A DNA stretch of 64,000 nucleotides from Chloroflexota bacterium (lineage in GTDB: Bacteria; Chloroflexota; Dormibacteria; Dormibacterales; Dormibacteraceae). The position numbers were made by a program, and so were the translations under genes. The stretch spans positions 35,161 to 99,160 of the forward strand of contig VBIW01000044.1 of NCBI GenBank assembly GCA_005880915.1, given 5' to 3'. Below the pieces are notes generated by a model. It saw only the letters and a program-made list of their open reading frames with translations. It did not search any database and was not told where the DNA came from. Shown here in pieces: positions 42,301 through 50,045 of the stretch (within the stretch, counting starts at the first letter, position 1; the number at the start of each line of letters is the position of its first letter).

Positions 42301-43640
42301 CGCCGGACGGTGAGCCGCGTCTTGTAGCCGGCCTCGCCGAACTCGGACTCCGGCACAAGCTCGACCTTGCTCCGGAACATCAGCTTGGAGTGGATGGCGT
42401 TCTCGATCTGGGTGACCAGCACCCTGTCTGATTCGTGACGTTCAGTGACCTCGACCTCGACCGGGATCGGCGGCTCGATCGAAGTCTCGGGACCCTCACG
42501 GACCACTCGCGCGCGCCCCGTGACCCGCGGCCGGAAATCGCCGACCACGGACAGGATCGCGGCTGGATATACGTTCACTCCGCGGACGATGAACATGTCG
42601 TCGCGGCGGCCGAGCACTCGCTGTCGGAAGCTCGTCCGCCCGCACTCGCACTCCGTGCCTTCGATGCGGACAATGTCGCCGCCCAGGAAGCGCACGACCG
42701 GCATGGCTTCGCGCGTCAGCGTCGTGTAGGCGAGCTCGCCCTCGGCGCCAGTTTCGATCTCCATCGGTTCGCGAGTCTCGGGGTCGATCAGCTCGACCCA
42801 GACATGGCCTCCGCCGCAGAAGTGCATGCCCTGCTGATGCGTGCACTCGCCGAACAGCGACGGCGCGATGTCGCCGATCCCCATCACTTCGGTCACGGTG
42901 ACACCGAGAACGCGCTGGATGTGGTCGCGGATGGCGGGGATGCCGCCGCCTGGCTCGCCTCCGGTGACGACGTGGGTCAGCGGAATCGCGCTGGGCTCAG
43001 CGTCCGTTTGCTCGAGGCGGTTGGCCAAGAATTGCGCGAAGGACGCTGTTGACAGCAGCGTGTCGGCGAGGCCCGAGCGCAGGCCGAATATGACACGCTC
43101 GGTGTCTCCGGGCGCGACGGGGACGGAACGTGACCCGATGCGCAGCAGCACGAAGTGCGTGTGTCCCGCGACGAACGGACCGGCGCCGAACGTGGTCAGC
43201 ACGCTGCTGTGCTCGTGGATGCCGGTCGCGTAGTAGGTGCGCGTGCCCATGATGGTCCAGGTCTCCATGTCGCCGCGCGTCAGCGCGAGCACGCTGGGGG
43301 CACCCGATGTGCCGCTCGTCTGATAGACGCGCTTGACCTGCTCTGGCGAGACGCAGAGGTTGCTGCCGAAAGGCGGGTTTTCGTCCAGCGCCTCCTTCAG
43401 CTCCTGCTTGGTGGTGAAGGGCAGCTGGCTCAGGTCGGCAAGGCTGACAAACGAGTTGCCGGCTCCCGCCTCGCGAAACTTGCGCGCGTAAAAGGGCGAT
43501 GACTCCCGGATGCGCCGGTACTGGCGCTCCCATGCCGCGACGGAAAGGCGTCTTGTCTCCTCCCAGGGGGCGGCTTCGATCTCGCGCTCCCAGATCCAAT
43601 CCCGCTCGCAGTTGTCGCCCGGCAATCGGTTCGCTGCCAT
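42297..43640 (-). CDS. Phenylacetate-CoA-ligase-like AMP-forming enzyme
   Basis: 447 residues. Adenylation motif VYQTSGTSGAPSVLALT, then AGPFVAGHTHFVLL, VVTGGEPGGGIP, GIGDIAPSLFGECTHQ, REAMPVVRFLGGDIVRIEGTECECGRTSFR (key parts VVRFLGGDIV and CECGRT), and RRDDMFIVRGVNVYPAAI. PaaK-type ligases make aryl- or acyl-CoA from ATP, CoA and acid. Order with the lyase-like gene suggests one pathway. The divergent MetE-like gene begins 28 nt away. Confidence 0.88.
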   Translation of the reverse strand: MAANRLPGDNCERDWIWEREIEAAPWEETRRLSVAAWERQYRRIRESSPFYARKFREAGAGNSFVSLADLSQLPFTTKQELKEALDENPPFGSNLCVSPEQVKRVYQTSGTSGAPSVLALTRGDMETWTIMGTRTYYATGIHEHSSVLTTFGAGPFVAGHTHFVLLRIGSRSVPVAPGDTERVIFGLRSGLADTLLSTASFAQFLANRLEQTDAEPSAIPLTHVVTGGEPGGGIPAIRDHIQRVLGVTVTEVMGIGDIAPSLFGECTHQQGMHFCGGGHVWVELIDPETREPMEIETGAEGELAYTTLTREAMPVVRFLGGDIVRIEGTECECGRTSFRQRVLGRRDDMFIVRGVNVYPAAILSVVGDFRPRVTGRARVVREGPETSIEPPIPVEVEVTERHESDRVLVTQIENAIHSKLMFRSKVELVPESEFGEAGYKTRLTVRR

Positions 43641-43667
43641 CTCGAGGCACAGATTAACCTTGCCGAG

Positions 43668-44696
43668 GTGGTCTCAATCTTGCCGACGACGGTGGTCGGC
43701 AGCTATCCCCAGCCGGAATGGCTGGTCGACCGGAAGATGCTCGGCGGTCGCCTGCCGCCGCGCACGCGCGCGCTCGAGATCTGGCGTGTCGCGCCGGATC
43801 TTCTAGAGCAGGCGCAGGACGACGCGACGATCGTCGCGATCCGCGACATGGAGCGCGCGGGGATCGACATCATCACGGACGGCGAGGTGCGGCGCGAGAG
43901 CTACTCCAACCGATTCGCCACGGCACTCGACGGCATGGACCTCGACAATCCCGGCACCGCGCTGGACAGGACCGGTCATCCCAACCCGGTGCCACGGGTC
44001 GTGGGACCGATCCGCCGCACACGGCCTGTCGAGAAGCGCGACGTCGAATTTCTCCGCGCCCACACTGACCACCCCATCAAGGCCACTCTGCCGGGCCCCT
44101 TCACGATGTCGCAGCAGGCGCAGGACGATTTCTACCACGACGAGGAAGCGCTGGCGATGGGGCTCGCCGCGGCTGTGAACGAGGAGGTGCGGGACCTTTT
44201 CGTCGCGGGGGCCGACATCGTCCAGCTCGACGAGCCCTACTTGCAGGCACGGGCCGAGAAGGCGGCGGGGTTCGCGATCAAGGCGATCAATCGCGCGCTC
44301 GAGGGGATCACCGGCAACACGGCGTTGCACACTTGCTTCGGCTACGCGCACATCGTGCACAACCGGCCCAACGGCTACCCATTTCTCGAGCAGCTCGCAG
44401 ACACGACCGCGCAACAGATCTCGATTGAGTCCGCGCAACAGAATGTCGACCTGGGGGTGCTGAAGTCGCTGCGGGGCAAGGTGCTGATCGTCGGCATGAT
44501 CGACCTGTCGGACGAGAGCTCAGTGGAGGACGTCGAGACCGTCGCCGGCCGGATCAAGAACGCGCTGCGATTCGTCGACGCGGAGCGACTGGTCCTCGCA
44601 CCGGATTGCGGGATGAAGTACCTGCCGCGGGAGAAGGCTTTCGGCAAGCTGAGCGTGCTGGCCAAAGCGGCGGAACGGGTCAGGGCTGGGATTTAA
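43668..44696 (+). CDS. Cobalamin-independent methionine synthase-like protein (MetE C-terminal type)
   Basis: 342 residues from GTG 43668, equal to the C-terminal catalytic domain of MetE alone. LPTTVVGSYPQPEWL start; zinc ligands in ALHTCFGY (His, Cys), Glu in SAQQNVDLGVL region, and Cys in APDCGMKYLP. Stand-alone MetE C-domains usually transfer methyl from a corrinoid or other donor, or act in unrelated demethylation. Its neighbours do not show a methionine pathway. A dispersed hairpin repeat follows the stop. Confidence 0.83.
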   Translation: MVSILPTTVVGSYPQPEWLVDRKMLGGRLPPRTRALEIWRVAPDLLEQAQDDATIVAIRDMERAGIDIITDGEVRRESYSNRFATALDGMDLDNPGTALDRTGHPNPVPRVVGPIRRTRPVEKRDVEFLRAHTDHPIKATLPGPFTMSQQAQDDFYHDEEALAMGLAAAVNEEVRDLFVAGADIVQLDEPYLQARAEKAAGFAIKAINRALEGITGNTALHTCFGYAHIVHNRPNGYPFLEQLADTTAQQISIESAQQNVDLGVLKSLRGKVLIVGMIDLSDESSVEDVETVAGRIKNALRFVDAERLVLAPDCGMKYLPREKAFGKLSVLAKAAERVRAGI

Positions 44697-44700
44697 GCGC

Positions 44701-44745
44701 AGCCCCTCCGGCCCTTCGGGCCACCTCCCCATGAATGGGGAGGAC
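44701..44745. repeat. Dispersed hairpin repeat (REP-like), copy 4
   Basis: GGCCC-TTC-GGGCC and CCTCCCC-ATGAAT-GGGGAGG; it lies between convergent genes and may double as a bidirectional terminator. Confidence 0.85.
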
Positions 44746-44751
44746 CCTCAT

Positions 44752-46959
44752 CTACCCTTTGGCGTTGTAGCAGCAAACGCCGTCGATCTCGAGCGGCACC
44801 GTGTCGCTCTGGGCCGAGGCGTTGTCCTCTGCGCCTTCCTGGATCGCGGCAGCCAGCGAGTAGCCGCCCACGGATTCGAGCACGCTCGATGATGTCGGGC
44901 TGCCCACGTCGGCCAGCTTGACCCTGACCGTCACTGTGCACGGCCCGTTGGAGGGACAGGTGATCGAACCCGCCTCGGCCAGACCCGTGAAGGTCGGGCC
45001 AGTCCCCGGCTCAGGATAGGTCAGGACGTGCGGAAAGCACGCTGACACCGAGCAGAGGTCGATCGTCTGCTGCTTGCCCGCGTAGAAGATCGGCTGGTTC
45101 AGCGCGTTGTTCTCCATCGCGGCGTAATAGACCGTGTTGCCCATCTGCCATCGCGTCACGTACTGGAGGTTGGTCGCGCCCGGAATTCCCGCGATGGTCT
45201 GCGCCGGGTGTGCCAGGTCGGTGACCTGCATGCTGACGTTGAGGAACTGGCCGTTCGACGAAACGGTGACGCGGCTCGAGCGGATGTCCATGCCGGGCTG
45301 GTTGGTGCCGCCGATCACGGGGTATAGCGCCGCGCCCGCGGCGTGATTCATGCCGGTGACAACGGCATTGGAGCGACCACTCACGGCGGTCCCGAACAGG
45401 CCCGGCCCGGCCGACTGCCGCGCAACGGTGATGATCCCGGCCCCACAGTGGTCGGCGGCCTGCACGGTGCAGGTGTTGGGCGGCTGGACGAGCTTGTTGG
45501 AGGTGTCGTCGTAGACGATCTCCGCAGCGCCGCTGCGGTCGATGGTGATCTCGAAGAAATCAGCCAGATTGCGGTTGCCCTGGCTCGTGATGCACCCCGT
45601 GCCCTGCAAGCAGACGTCGTCGTAGTGCATCGGGTGCGGTGTCACCTTGATGAGCTGCCTCGCAGGTGCGGCGCCGGTGATCGCACCGGTCGAGTCGGTC
45701 GGAAACACGACTTGCGACATGAAGACGTTCCAGGCCTGGTTGTTGTGGCTGCTCGGGTCGACCTGGAGGTTGGAGCCGTACCAGACCGCATCTGCGCGGC
45801 CAGGCCCTCCGGCCTTGATCCAGGGGAACACGTTGGTCGCGTCACCCGTGACAGTGGAGCCGTCGCTCACCTGTACCGGCGCCGTCCACGTTCTCCACCC
45901 GCTGGCGGCGCTCGCCGCGCTGACGAAGGTCTGGCGCAGCGCGGGATTGGCGTTGCTCACGGTCCAGACCACGACAAGGTTGCGCCCGCTGTCCATCGAG
46001 AGGACCGAGAAGAGCGTGTCCGGCGAGCCCGCGGCGTCGGCGATATGGACGAGCTTTGTCAGGTCCTGGCCGCCTGCACCGTTGTCGTCCAGGAAGTGAA
46101 GGTTGCCGCTGGAGTCGGGCGTGCCGATGTTCATGTACAGGCCCGGTGTCGCGGTGGTCGAGGTACCGCAGGTCTGCGCATTGCAGGCGGCCGCCTGGAA
46201 CACCTTGCCGGTGACCTGGTCGATCGCCGGATATCCGTCTCCGCCGAAGGGCGAATACATCGCGCCAGTTCCAGGCGGATTCTCGCCCGCCGTCGCGTTG
46301 GTGTAGGTCAGGCCGTCGGTGCTCTTGTTCCACTGCTCACCGGAATTGGGGCCGGGACCGACGAGGTTGTTCCATACGAGATAGACAAGCGGCGTCTGCC
46401 CACGCGCGGTGCGATAGGCGGACTGGTTGGGCGTGGTCGGCGAGGGGTCATAGACCGCGAACCACTGGCGGTCGGAGCCCGGGCTGCTGCCGGCGCAGCC
46501 GAGGAAGTTCTCCTCGTCATGCGCGCCCGGGTTGGTGGGACCGGTGGTCGCGACTCGCTGGCAGGCGAGCGCCCAGAGGTCGGAGAAATATTGCTTGCCT
46601 GAACGGTCGAAGGCGATGTCCGTATCGCCGCCGCCCGGACCTGGCGCCGGGATGCCCATGATCGGTGAGGGCACGGTCTTCTGCGCCATGACCCGGAAGG
46701 TGTGGCCTCCATCCACGGAGCCGAACCACGTGCTGCGCTGGGTGCCCGTGCCGGTCGGTCCGCTGTTGAAGACGCGGCCTTGTGGATCGACGGCGATGTC
46801 GGGCTCGCCGTTCGTGTGGATCGGGTCGACGATCGACGGGGTCTCGAAGGAGATCGCGGCCGAGCTGGCGTTGATCACTCCGAGCCGCGCGGGCGCCAGG
46901 GCCACCATGCCCAGGGCCAGGGCCGCGAGCGCGTAGAAGGCAACGCGAGAACGAACCAT
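44752..46959 (-). CDS. Large secreted sialidase/BNR-like beta-propeller protein
   Basis: 735 residues from ATG 46959 (GGGGGG 8 nt upstream; GTG 46968 is a less likely start). Signal MVRSRVAFYALAALALGMVALAPARL. Body of Asp-box/BNR type: DPQGRVFNSGPTGTGTQRST, WFGSVDGGHTFRVM, STDGLTYTNAT, and later FMSQVVFP and YDDVCLQGTGC. Cys pairs (ALACQRV, LGCAGSSP, AACNAQTCG) suggest extracellular disulfides. No catalytic Arg triad of sialidase is evident; it may be a non-enzymatic surface propeller. Confidence 0.65.
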   Translation of the reverse strand: MVRSRVAFYALAALALGMVALAPARLGVINASSAAISFETPSIVDPIHTNGEPDIAVDPQGRVFNSGPTGTGTQRSTWFGSVDGGHTFRVMAQKTVPSPIMGIPAPGPGGGDTDIAFDRSGKQYFSDLWALACQRVATTGPTNPGAHDEENFLGCAGSSPGSDRQWFAVYDPSPTTPNQSAYRTARGQTPLVYLVWNNLVGPGPNSGEQWNKSTDGLTYTNATAGENPPGTGAMYSPFGGDGYPAIDQVTGKVFQAAACNAQTCGTSTTATPGLYMNIGTPDSSGNLHFLDDNGAGGQDLTKLVHIADAAGSPDTLFSVLSMDSGRNLVVVWTVSNANPALRQTFVSAASAASGWRTWTAPVQVSDGSTVTGDATNVFPWIKAGGPGRADAVWYGSNLQVDPSSHNNQAWNVFMSQVVFPTDSTGAITGAAPARQLIKVTPHPMHYDDVCLQGTGCITSQGNRNLADFFEITIDRSGAAEIVYDDTSNKLVQPPNTCTVQAADHCGAGIITVARQSAGPGLFGTAVSGRSNAVVTGMNHAAGAALYPVIGGTNQPGMDIRSSRVTVSSNGQFLNVSMQVTDLAHPAQTIAGIPGATNLQYVTRWQMGNTVYYAAMENNALNQPIFYAGKQQTIDLCSVSACFPHVLTYPEPGTGPTFTGLAEAGSITCPSNGPCTVTVRVKLADVGSPTSSSVLESVGGYSLAAAIQEGAEDNASAQSDTVPLEIDGVCCYNAKG

Positions 46960-47116
46960 CACCGACACCCCCCAACTTTCCGCGCCCTGGCTGCCAGGCC
47001 TGGCGCTATCCGGCTGCTTGCTGCCTTATGGAGATATCAGGTTGCCGGTCTTGGGGCATCCCTCAATTGCAGTATTCGCTGTTTGGTGCAGCCCCTGCCC
47101 ACGAAAGGGGGCGGAG

Positions 47117-47284
47117 TTAGCGGCCTGGAGATTCTGCCCGGTGACTGACGTGGGTCAGGTCGTCGATGGCCTGTTTTGCGAGCCGGACAGCGCGGGCGTA
47201 CGCCGCCTTGCTCGGCGGCCTCGAGCTCCGCTTGAGCGCCGCGTCGATGTACTTCTTGGCCAGATCAGACGAGTCCTTCGCCAA
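47117..47284 (-). CDS. Small basic helical protein (55 aa), TTG start
   Basis: Sequence opens MAKDSSDLAKKYIDAALKRS and ends THVSHRAESPGR. TTG 47284 has an excellent SD (AAGGGAGG, 6 nt upstream) that lies inside the last codons of the preceding gene, whose TGA ends 2 nt before the TTG. This coupling and helical, charged composition support expression. Family not recognised. The gap 46960-47116 upstream of the sialidase-like gene holds nothing else I can identify. Confidence 0.55.
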   Translation of the reverse strand: MAKDSSDLAKKYIDAALKRSSRPPSKAAYARAVRLAKQAIDDLTHVSHRAESPGR

Positions 47285-47286
47285 CT

Positions 47287-47601
47287 TCAGCCTCCCTTCA
47301 AGTCAGACCAGAAACGATCGATGATCAGCTCCGCAAACCACTCCGACCAGTATTTCTGTTTCAGCTTCTTTTTGGCCAGGTAATTCCTGAACTCCGGCGT
47401 CACCTCGAGCTCGGCGATCAGCAGCGGGATGACATCATCCGGCCGGATCTCCTTGATGAAACCGTGAGTCGCAATGTACGCGTGTCTAGCCTTGGCCTTC
47501 CAGCCGGCGGCGTCGTCCTGGAGGAGCGAGGTCAGGCTCGCGTCCTTCAGGTCCTGCAGCTTCTTCTGGGTCAGCGCCACAGCACCATCCGCGTCGCCCA
47601 T
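47287..47601 (-). CDS. Small soluble protein of unknown function
   Basis: 104 residues from ATG 47601 (MGDADGAVALTQKKLQDLKD). Mostly helical, with aromatic-rich C-terminus KYWSEWFAELIIDRFWSDLK. Starts inside the 3' end of the membrane-protein gene (31-bp overlap) and is followed by the 55-residue gene, so three small genes form one tight run. No family recognised. Confidence 0.6.
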   Translation of the reverse strand: MGDADGAVALTQKKLQDLKDASLTSLLQDDAAGWKAKARHAYIATHGFIKEIRPDDVIPLLIAELEVTPEFRNYLAKKKLKQKYWSEWFAELIIDRFWSDLKGG

Positions 47602-47903
47602 GCGGCGGACCCAAACACTGCTACAAGCTGGACTGCGAACAGGCCGATCGTCCAGCCGTAGAGGCTTGGCGAGCCGCCGTTGATCAGCCAGAGGAGGCAG
47701 AAAGCGACCGTGACCAGGCTGAAGCCGAACGTGCCGAGCAGGGCGCTGCCGGTCGTGCGATAAGGCTGGACGACATGCTCCGGCACGCTGCCGGTGTACG
47801 ACTCGTAGGAGGCGATGATCACACCGAGAAAGACCAGGACGAAGCCCGCCAGGGCCGCGGACGCCCCGAGGATCGCGACCACGACGTCTTTCGGTTCGAT
47901 CAA
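47571..47903 (-). CDS. Small membrane protein, three TM segments
   Basis: 110 residues from TTG 47903. TM segments DVVVAILGASAALAGFVLVFLGVIIA, GSALLGTFGFSLVTVAFCLLWLI, YGWTIGLFAVQLVAVFGSAAWA. GGCGGGAC lies just before the TTG and TATTCT about 9 nt upstream could be a -10 with almost no leader. First gene of the three-gene small-protein run. Function unknown. Confidence 0.6.
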   Translation of the reverse strand: MIEPKDVVVAILGASAALAGFVLVFLGVIIASYESYTGSVPEHVVQPYRTTGSALLGTFGFSLVTVAFCLLWLINGGSPSLYGWTIGLFAVQLVAVFGSAAWATRMVLWR

Positions 47904-47909
47904 GTCCCG

Positions 47910-47942
47910 CCAAGAATAAAGAGAGGCCCGGTTACCCGGGCC
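47910..47942 (-). terminator. Rho-independent terminator of secreted-protein gene
   Basis: On the minus strand GGCCCGG-GTAA-CCGGGCC (47942-47925) with a GNRA-type tetraloop is followed by the T-rich TCTCTTTATTCTT. It ends the transcript of the gene whose stop is at 47981; a small-gene run begins immediately after. Confidence 0.8.
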
Positions 47943-47980
47943 CCTCCGATGGGCGATACGCCCTCTCCCCAACCTGCGAT

Positions 47981-49231
47981 TTAGCAGCCGGGCGGCGGCT
48001 GGTGGAAGAACGCGAACGGGTTCAAGGCACCCATGAACGTGTAGCGGCCGTTGGCCGAGTCCTGCGCGGGCTGCGAGGTCGTGTTCGGGTTCGAGCGCAT
48101 GAACCACGGCAGGAACGCCTCGTCCTCCGGGTGGTAGGTGCCGTCGCTGAAGCTGTTCTGGTCGAACGGATTCTCGCCCTGCGAGAAGCCGATGCCAAGC
48201 ACTGGGTCACCGGTCTCGAGCAGGTTGTTGCAGCCGTACTGCGGTGCGGCCGGCGAGAACCACGGCTGGACGGTGTTCGTGCCGAATGGGTCGTTGGCCC
48301 ACTCGGAGAGCTCATGGCTCAGCCCGTGGATGTCCTGCCGAGCCCACTGCCTGGCCGGGTTGAAGAAGCCGGCGGTCAGCCAGGACGACCAGACGAAAGT
48401 CTGGACGCGCTGGCGGCCATCCTGCTCTTCGCCCTGTGCCGCGCCCGTCGTGTCGATGGATCCGTGCGCGCCCAGCACGCAGCAGTGCATCGGGTTGTTG
48501 TCGACGTAAGCCAGCACGTCCTTGGTAAGGAAGATGGCCAGCCGATTGGGTTTGAGGTAGTGCAGCTGCGCGGTCAGGGCCTCGACTTGGGGCTGGAGCC
48601 ACGTCACGTCGACGTCGCCGATGGTGACTCCTCCCCTGCTCGTCAGGGTAGTGCCGAAAGCGGTCGGGACGGCGATGGTGATCGGCGCGTGGACCTGCGG
48701 GCGCTGGAGGGTCAGGTGGTAAGACGTCCCGACCTCATTGAACTCCGAACGCATCTCGGCATCCAGTAGCTGGACGTCGTTGTTGCCGGTGGAGAGGCTT
48801 CCGCCAGCACCCTTCGCCCCACCCGAGGTGCTCGCCGCGGCGGTGGTGGAGTAGTCGCCCTCTGCAAACAGGGGCGATGCCAACACACCGGCCACGCTGG
48901 CTGATCCGTCGAATGACCTCCCCGCGATGGTGAGGTTGACCGGGACGATGTCGACCCCGATCGTCGCCGAGCCCTCCTCGGACGTGGGGTCGGCGCCGAC
49001 GATGCTGTAGCTGTAGGTCACGCCGTTCACCGGGTTGGTCGACTGACCGACCCAGTGCCGGATCGTGTGCGCGGCCTCCTGCGGAGCGGTCTCCTGAAAG
49101 CTGTTCGAGGTGGAGTTCAGGTCCTCATCGCCGATTTGGTGCGGGGACGGGTCTTCGGCCAGGCCCGTCGTGGAGAAAACGAGCGCGCTGACGGTGGCGA
49201 CAACGACGGCGAGCGGAAGACGAAACGGCAT
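47981..49231 (-). CDS. Secreted protein with HELSEW motif, possible metallopeptidase
   Basis: 416 residues from ATG 49231 (GAGGGTG upstream). Signal MPFRLPLAVVVATVSALVFSTTGLAE. The central part carries DIHGLSHELSEWANDPFG; HELSE resembles a metalloprotease HExxH but the second His is Glu, and H..H at HGLSH may supply the other ligand. Nearby PMHCCVLGAHG and PQYGCNNLLETGDPV contain Cys pairs. I treat a zinc hydrolase as possible, not shown. In-frame codons upstream of ATG lack a signal sequence. Confidence 0.6.
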   Translation of the reverse strand: MPFRLPLAVVVATVSALVFSTTGLAEDPSPHQIGDEDLNSTSNSFQETAPQEAAHTIRHWVGQSTNPVNGVTYSYSIVGADPTSEEGSATIGVDIVPVNLTIAGRSFDGSASVAGVLASPLFAEGDYSTTAAASTSGGAKGAGGSLSTGNNDVQLLDAEMRSEFNEVGTSYHLTLQRPQVHAPITIAVPTAFGTTLTSRGGVTIGDVDVTWLQPQVEALTAQLHYLKPNRLAIFLTKDVLAYVDNNPMHCCVLGAHGSIDTTGAAQGEEQDGRQRVQTFVWSSWLTAGFFNPARQWARQDIHGLSHELSEWANDPFGTNTVQPWFSPAAPQYGCNNLLETGDPVLGIGFSQGENPFDQNSFSDGTYHPEDEAFLPWFMRSNPNTTSQPAQDSANGRYTFMGALNPFAFFHQPPPGC

Positions 49232-49347
49232 ACACACCCTCTTACAAACCCCTACGACACACCCTCTACGGTCGCGCCCGCGAGTCGAGAAAGCGTACCC
49301 AGGCCCAGGAGCGAAATGAGCGAATAACGAAGGTTTTACAAATCGGC

Positions 49348-49836
49348 TCAGCCGAGGCGCGCGCGGATCCGGCCCCACGCCTCTTGCGCCGGCAGCAGGA
49401 CGTCCGCGACGCCCGTCAGGGCCCGGCCGACCTCCTGCCGGAATCGGTCGGCAGTCGCATCGTCGAGCGCTTCGCCTCGGGGAACATCCAGCCACCGGAA
49501 CACCGTGCCGACTCCGCGGTACCAAGCCTCGAGGGCGGCGACGTGTTCAGGCGGCACAGCCGCTTCCAGGGCCGGCCGGTAGCCAAGGATGAACTCCTCG
49601 GGTGAGCAGCTGAATGTGGCCGGCTGCTCGACGAGGAAGTCGTAGAGGTCGACGACCCCCTGGCGGGCGTGGGCCCGCAGGTCCTCGAGAGCACGTGGCT
49701 GGTTGGACTCCCACGTGTCGATGCCACGGATCATCCAGCCCAGGGGCCGGAAGGCATCGGCACCCGGCTTGCCGGTCTGCCGGGCGAGCTGGTTGTTGAC
49801 CAGATCCATGAGCCGGGCGTTTTTTCGGTCGAGCAT
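49348..49836 (-). CDS. Small helical protein, unknown function
   Basis: 162 residues from ATG 49836 with GGAACGCGGAG upstream. Predicted mainly alpha-helical, with RLMDLVNNQLARQTGKPG at the start and VVDLYDFLVEQPATFSCSPEEF, then WYRGVGTVFRWLDVP. A possible DinB-like helical bundle, but His ligands are missing, so no assignment is made. Divergent from tRNA-Thr. Confidence 0.55.
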   Translation of the reverse strand: MLDRKNARLMDLVNNQLARQTGKPGADAFRPLGWMIRGIDTWESNQPRALEDLRAHARQGVVDLYDFLVEQPATFSCSPEEFILGYRPALEAAVPPEHVAALEAWYRGVGTVFRWLDVPRGEALDDATADRFRQEVGRALTGVADVLLPAQEAWGRIRARLG

Positions 49837-49888
49837 CTCCGCGTTCCTTTCGGTTCGGATAACGCGAAATGGGCAAAATCATTGGAGC

Positions 49889-49964
49889 GCCGCCGTAGCT
49901 CAATTGGCAGAGCAGCTGTTTTGTAAACAGCAGGTTACGGGTTCGATTCCTGTCGGCGGCTCCA
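49889..49964 (+). tRNA. tRNA-Thr (anticodon TGT)
   Basis: Acceptor GCCGCCG pairs with CGGCGGC, D arm GCTC/GAGC, anticodon stem GCTGT/ACAGC with loop TTTGTAA giving UGU, T arm ACGGG-TTCGATT-CCTGT, discriminator T and encoded CCA. A repeat doublet begins 17 nt after its 3' end. Confidence 0.95.
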
Positions 49965-49981
49965 ATCAGCGGTGAAACCTC

Positions 49982-50044
49982 GCGAGTGCATGCTCCGGCG
50001 TGCTCCGAACGACTGACGGGCGAGCGAGTGCATGCTCCGGCGTG
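49982..50044. repeat. Phased direct-repeat doublet 3 (two 21-nt copies, 42-nt period)
   Basis: GCGAGTGCATGCTCCGGCGT at 49982-50001 (one more G follows) and an identical 21-nt copy at 50024-50044. It lies 17 nt after tRNA-Thr and ends 2 nt before the stop of the convergent peptidase gene. The GCATGCTCCGGC core recurs at 58845-58903. Confidence 0.85.
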
Positions 50045-50045
50045 T

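Noticed and set aside
45343..46602. Open frame of 419 codons on the plus strand
   Set aside because: Opposite the sialidase-like gene; composition is typical antisense and there is no start signal.
46960..47116. Possible riboswitch upstream of the sialidase-like gene
   Set aside because: Several short inverted repeats are present but none matches a riboswitch consensus I can name.
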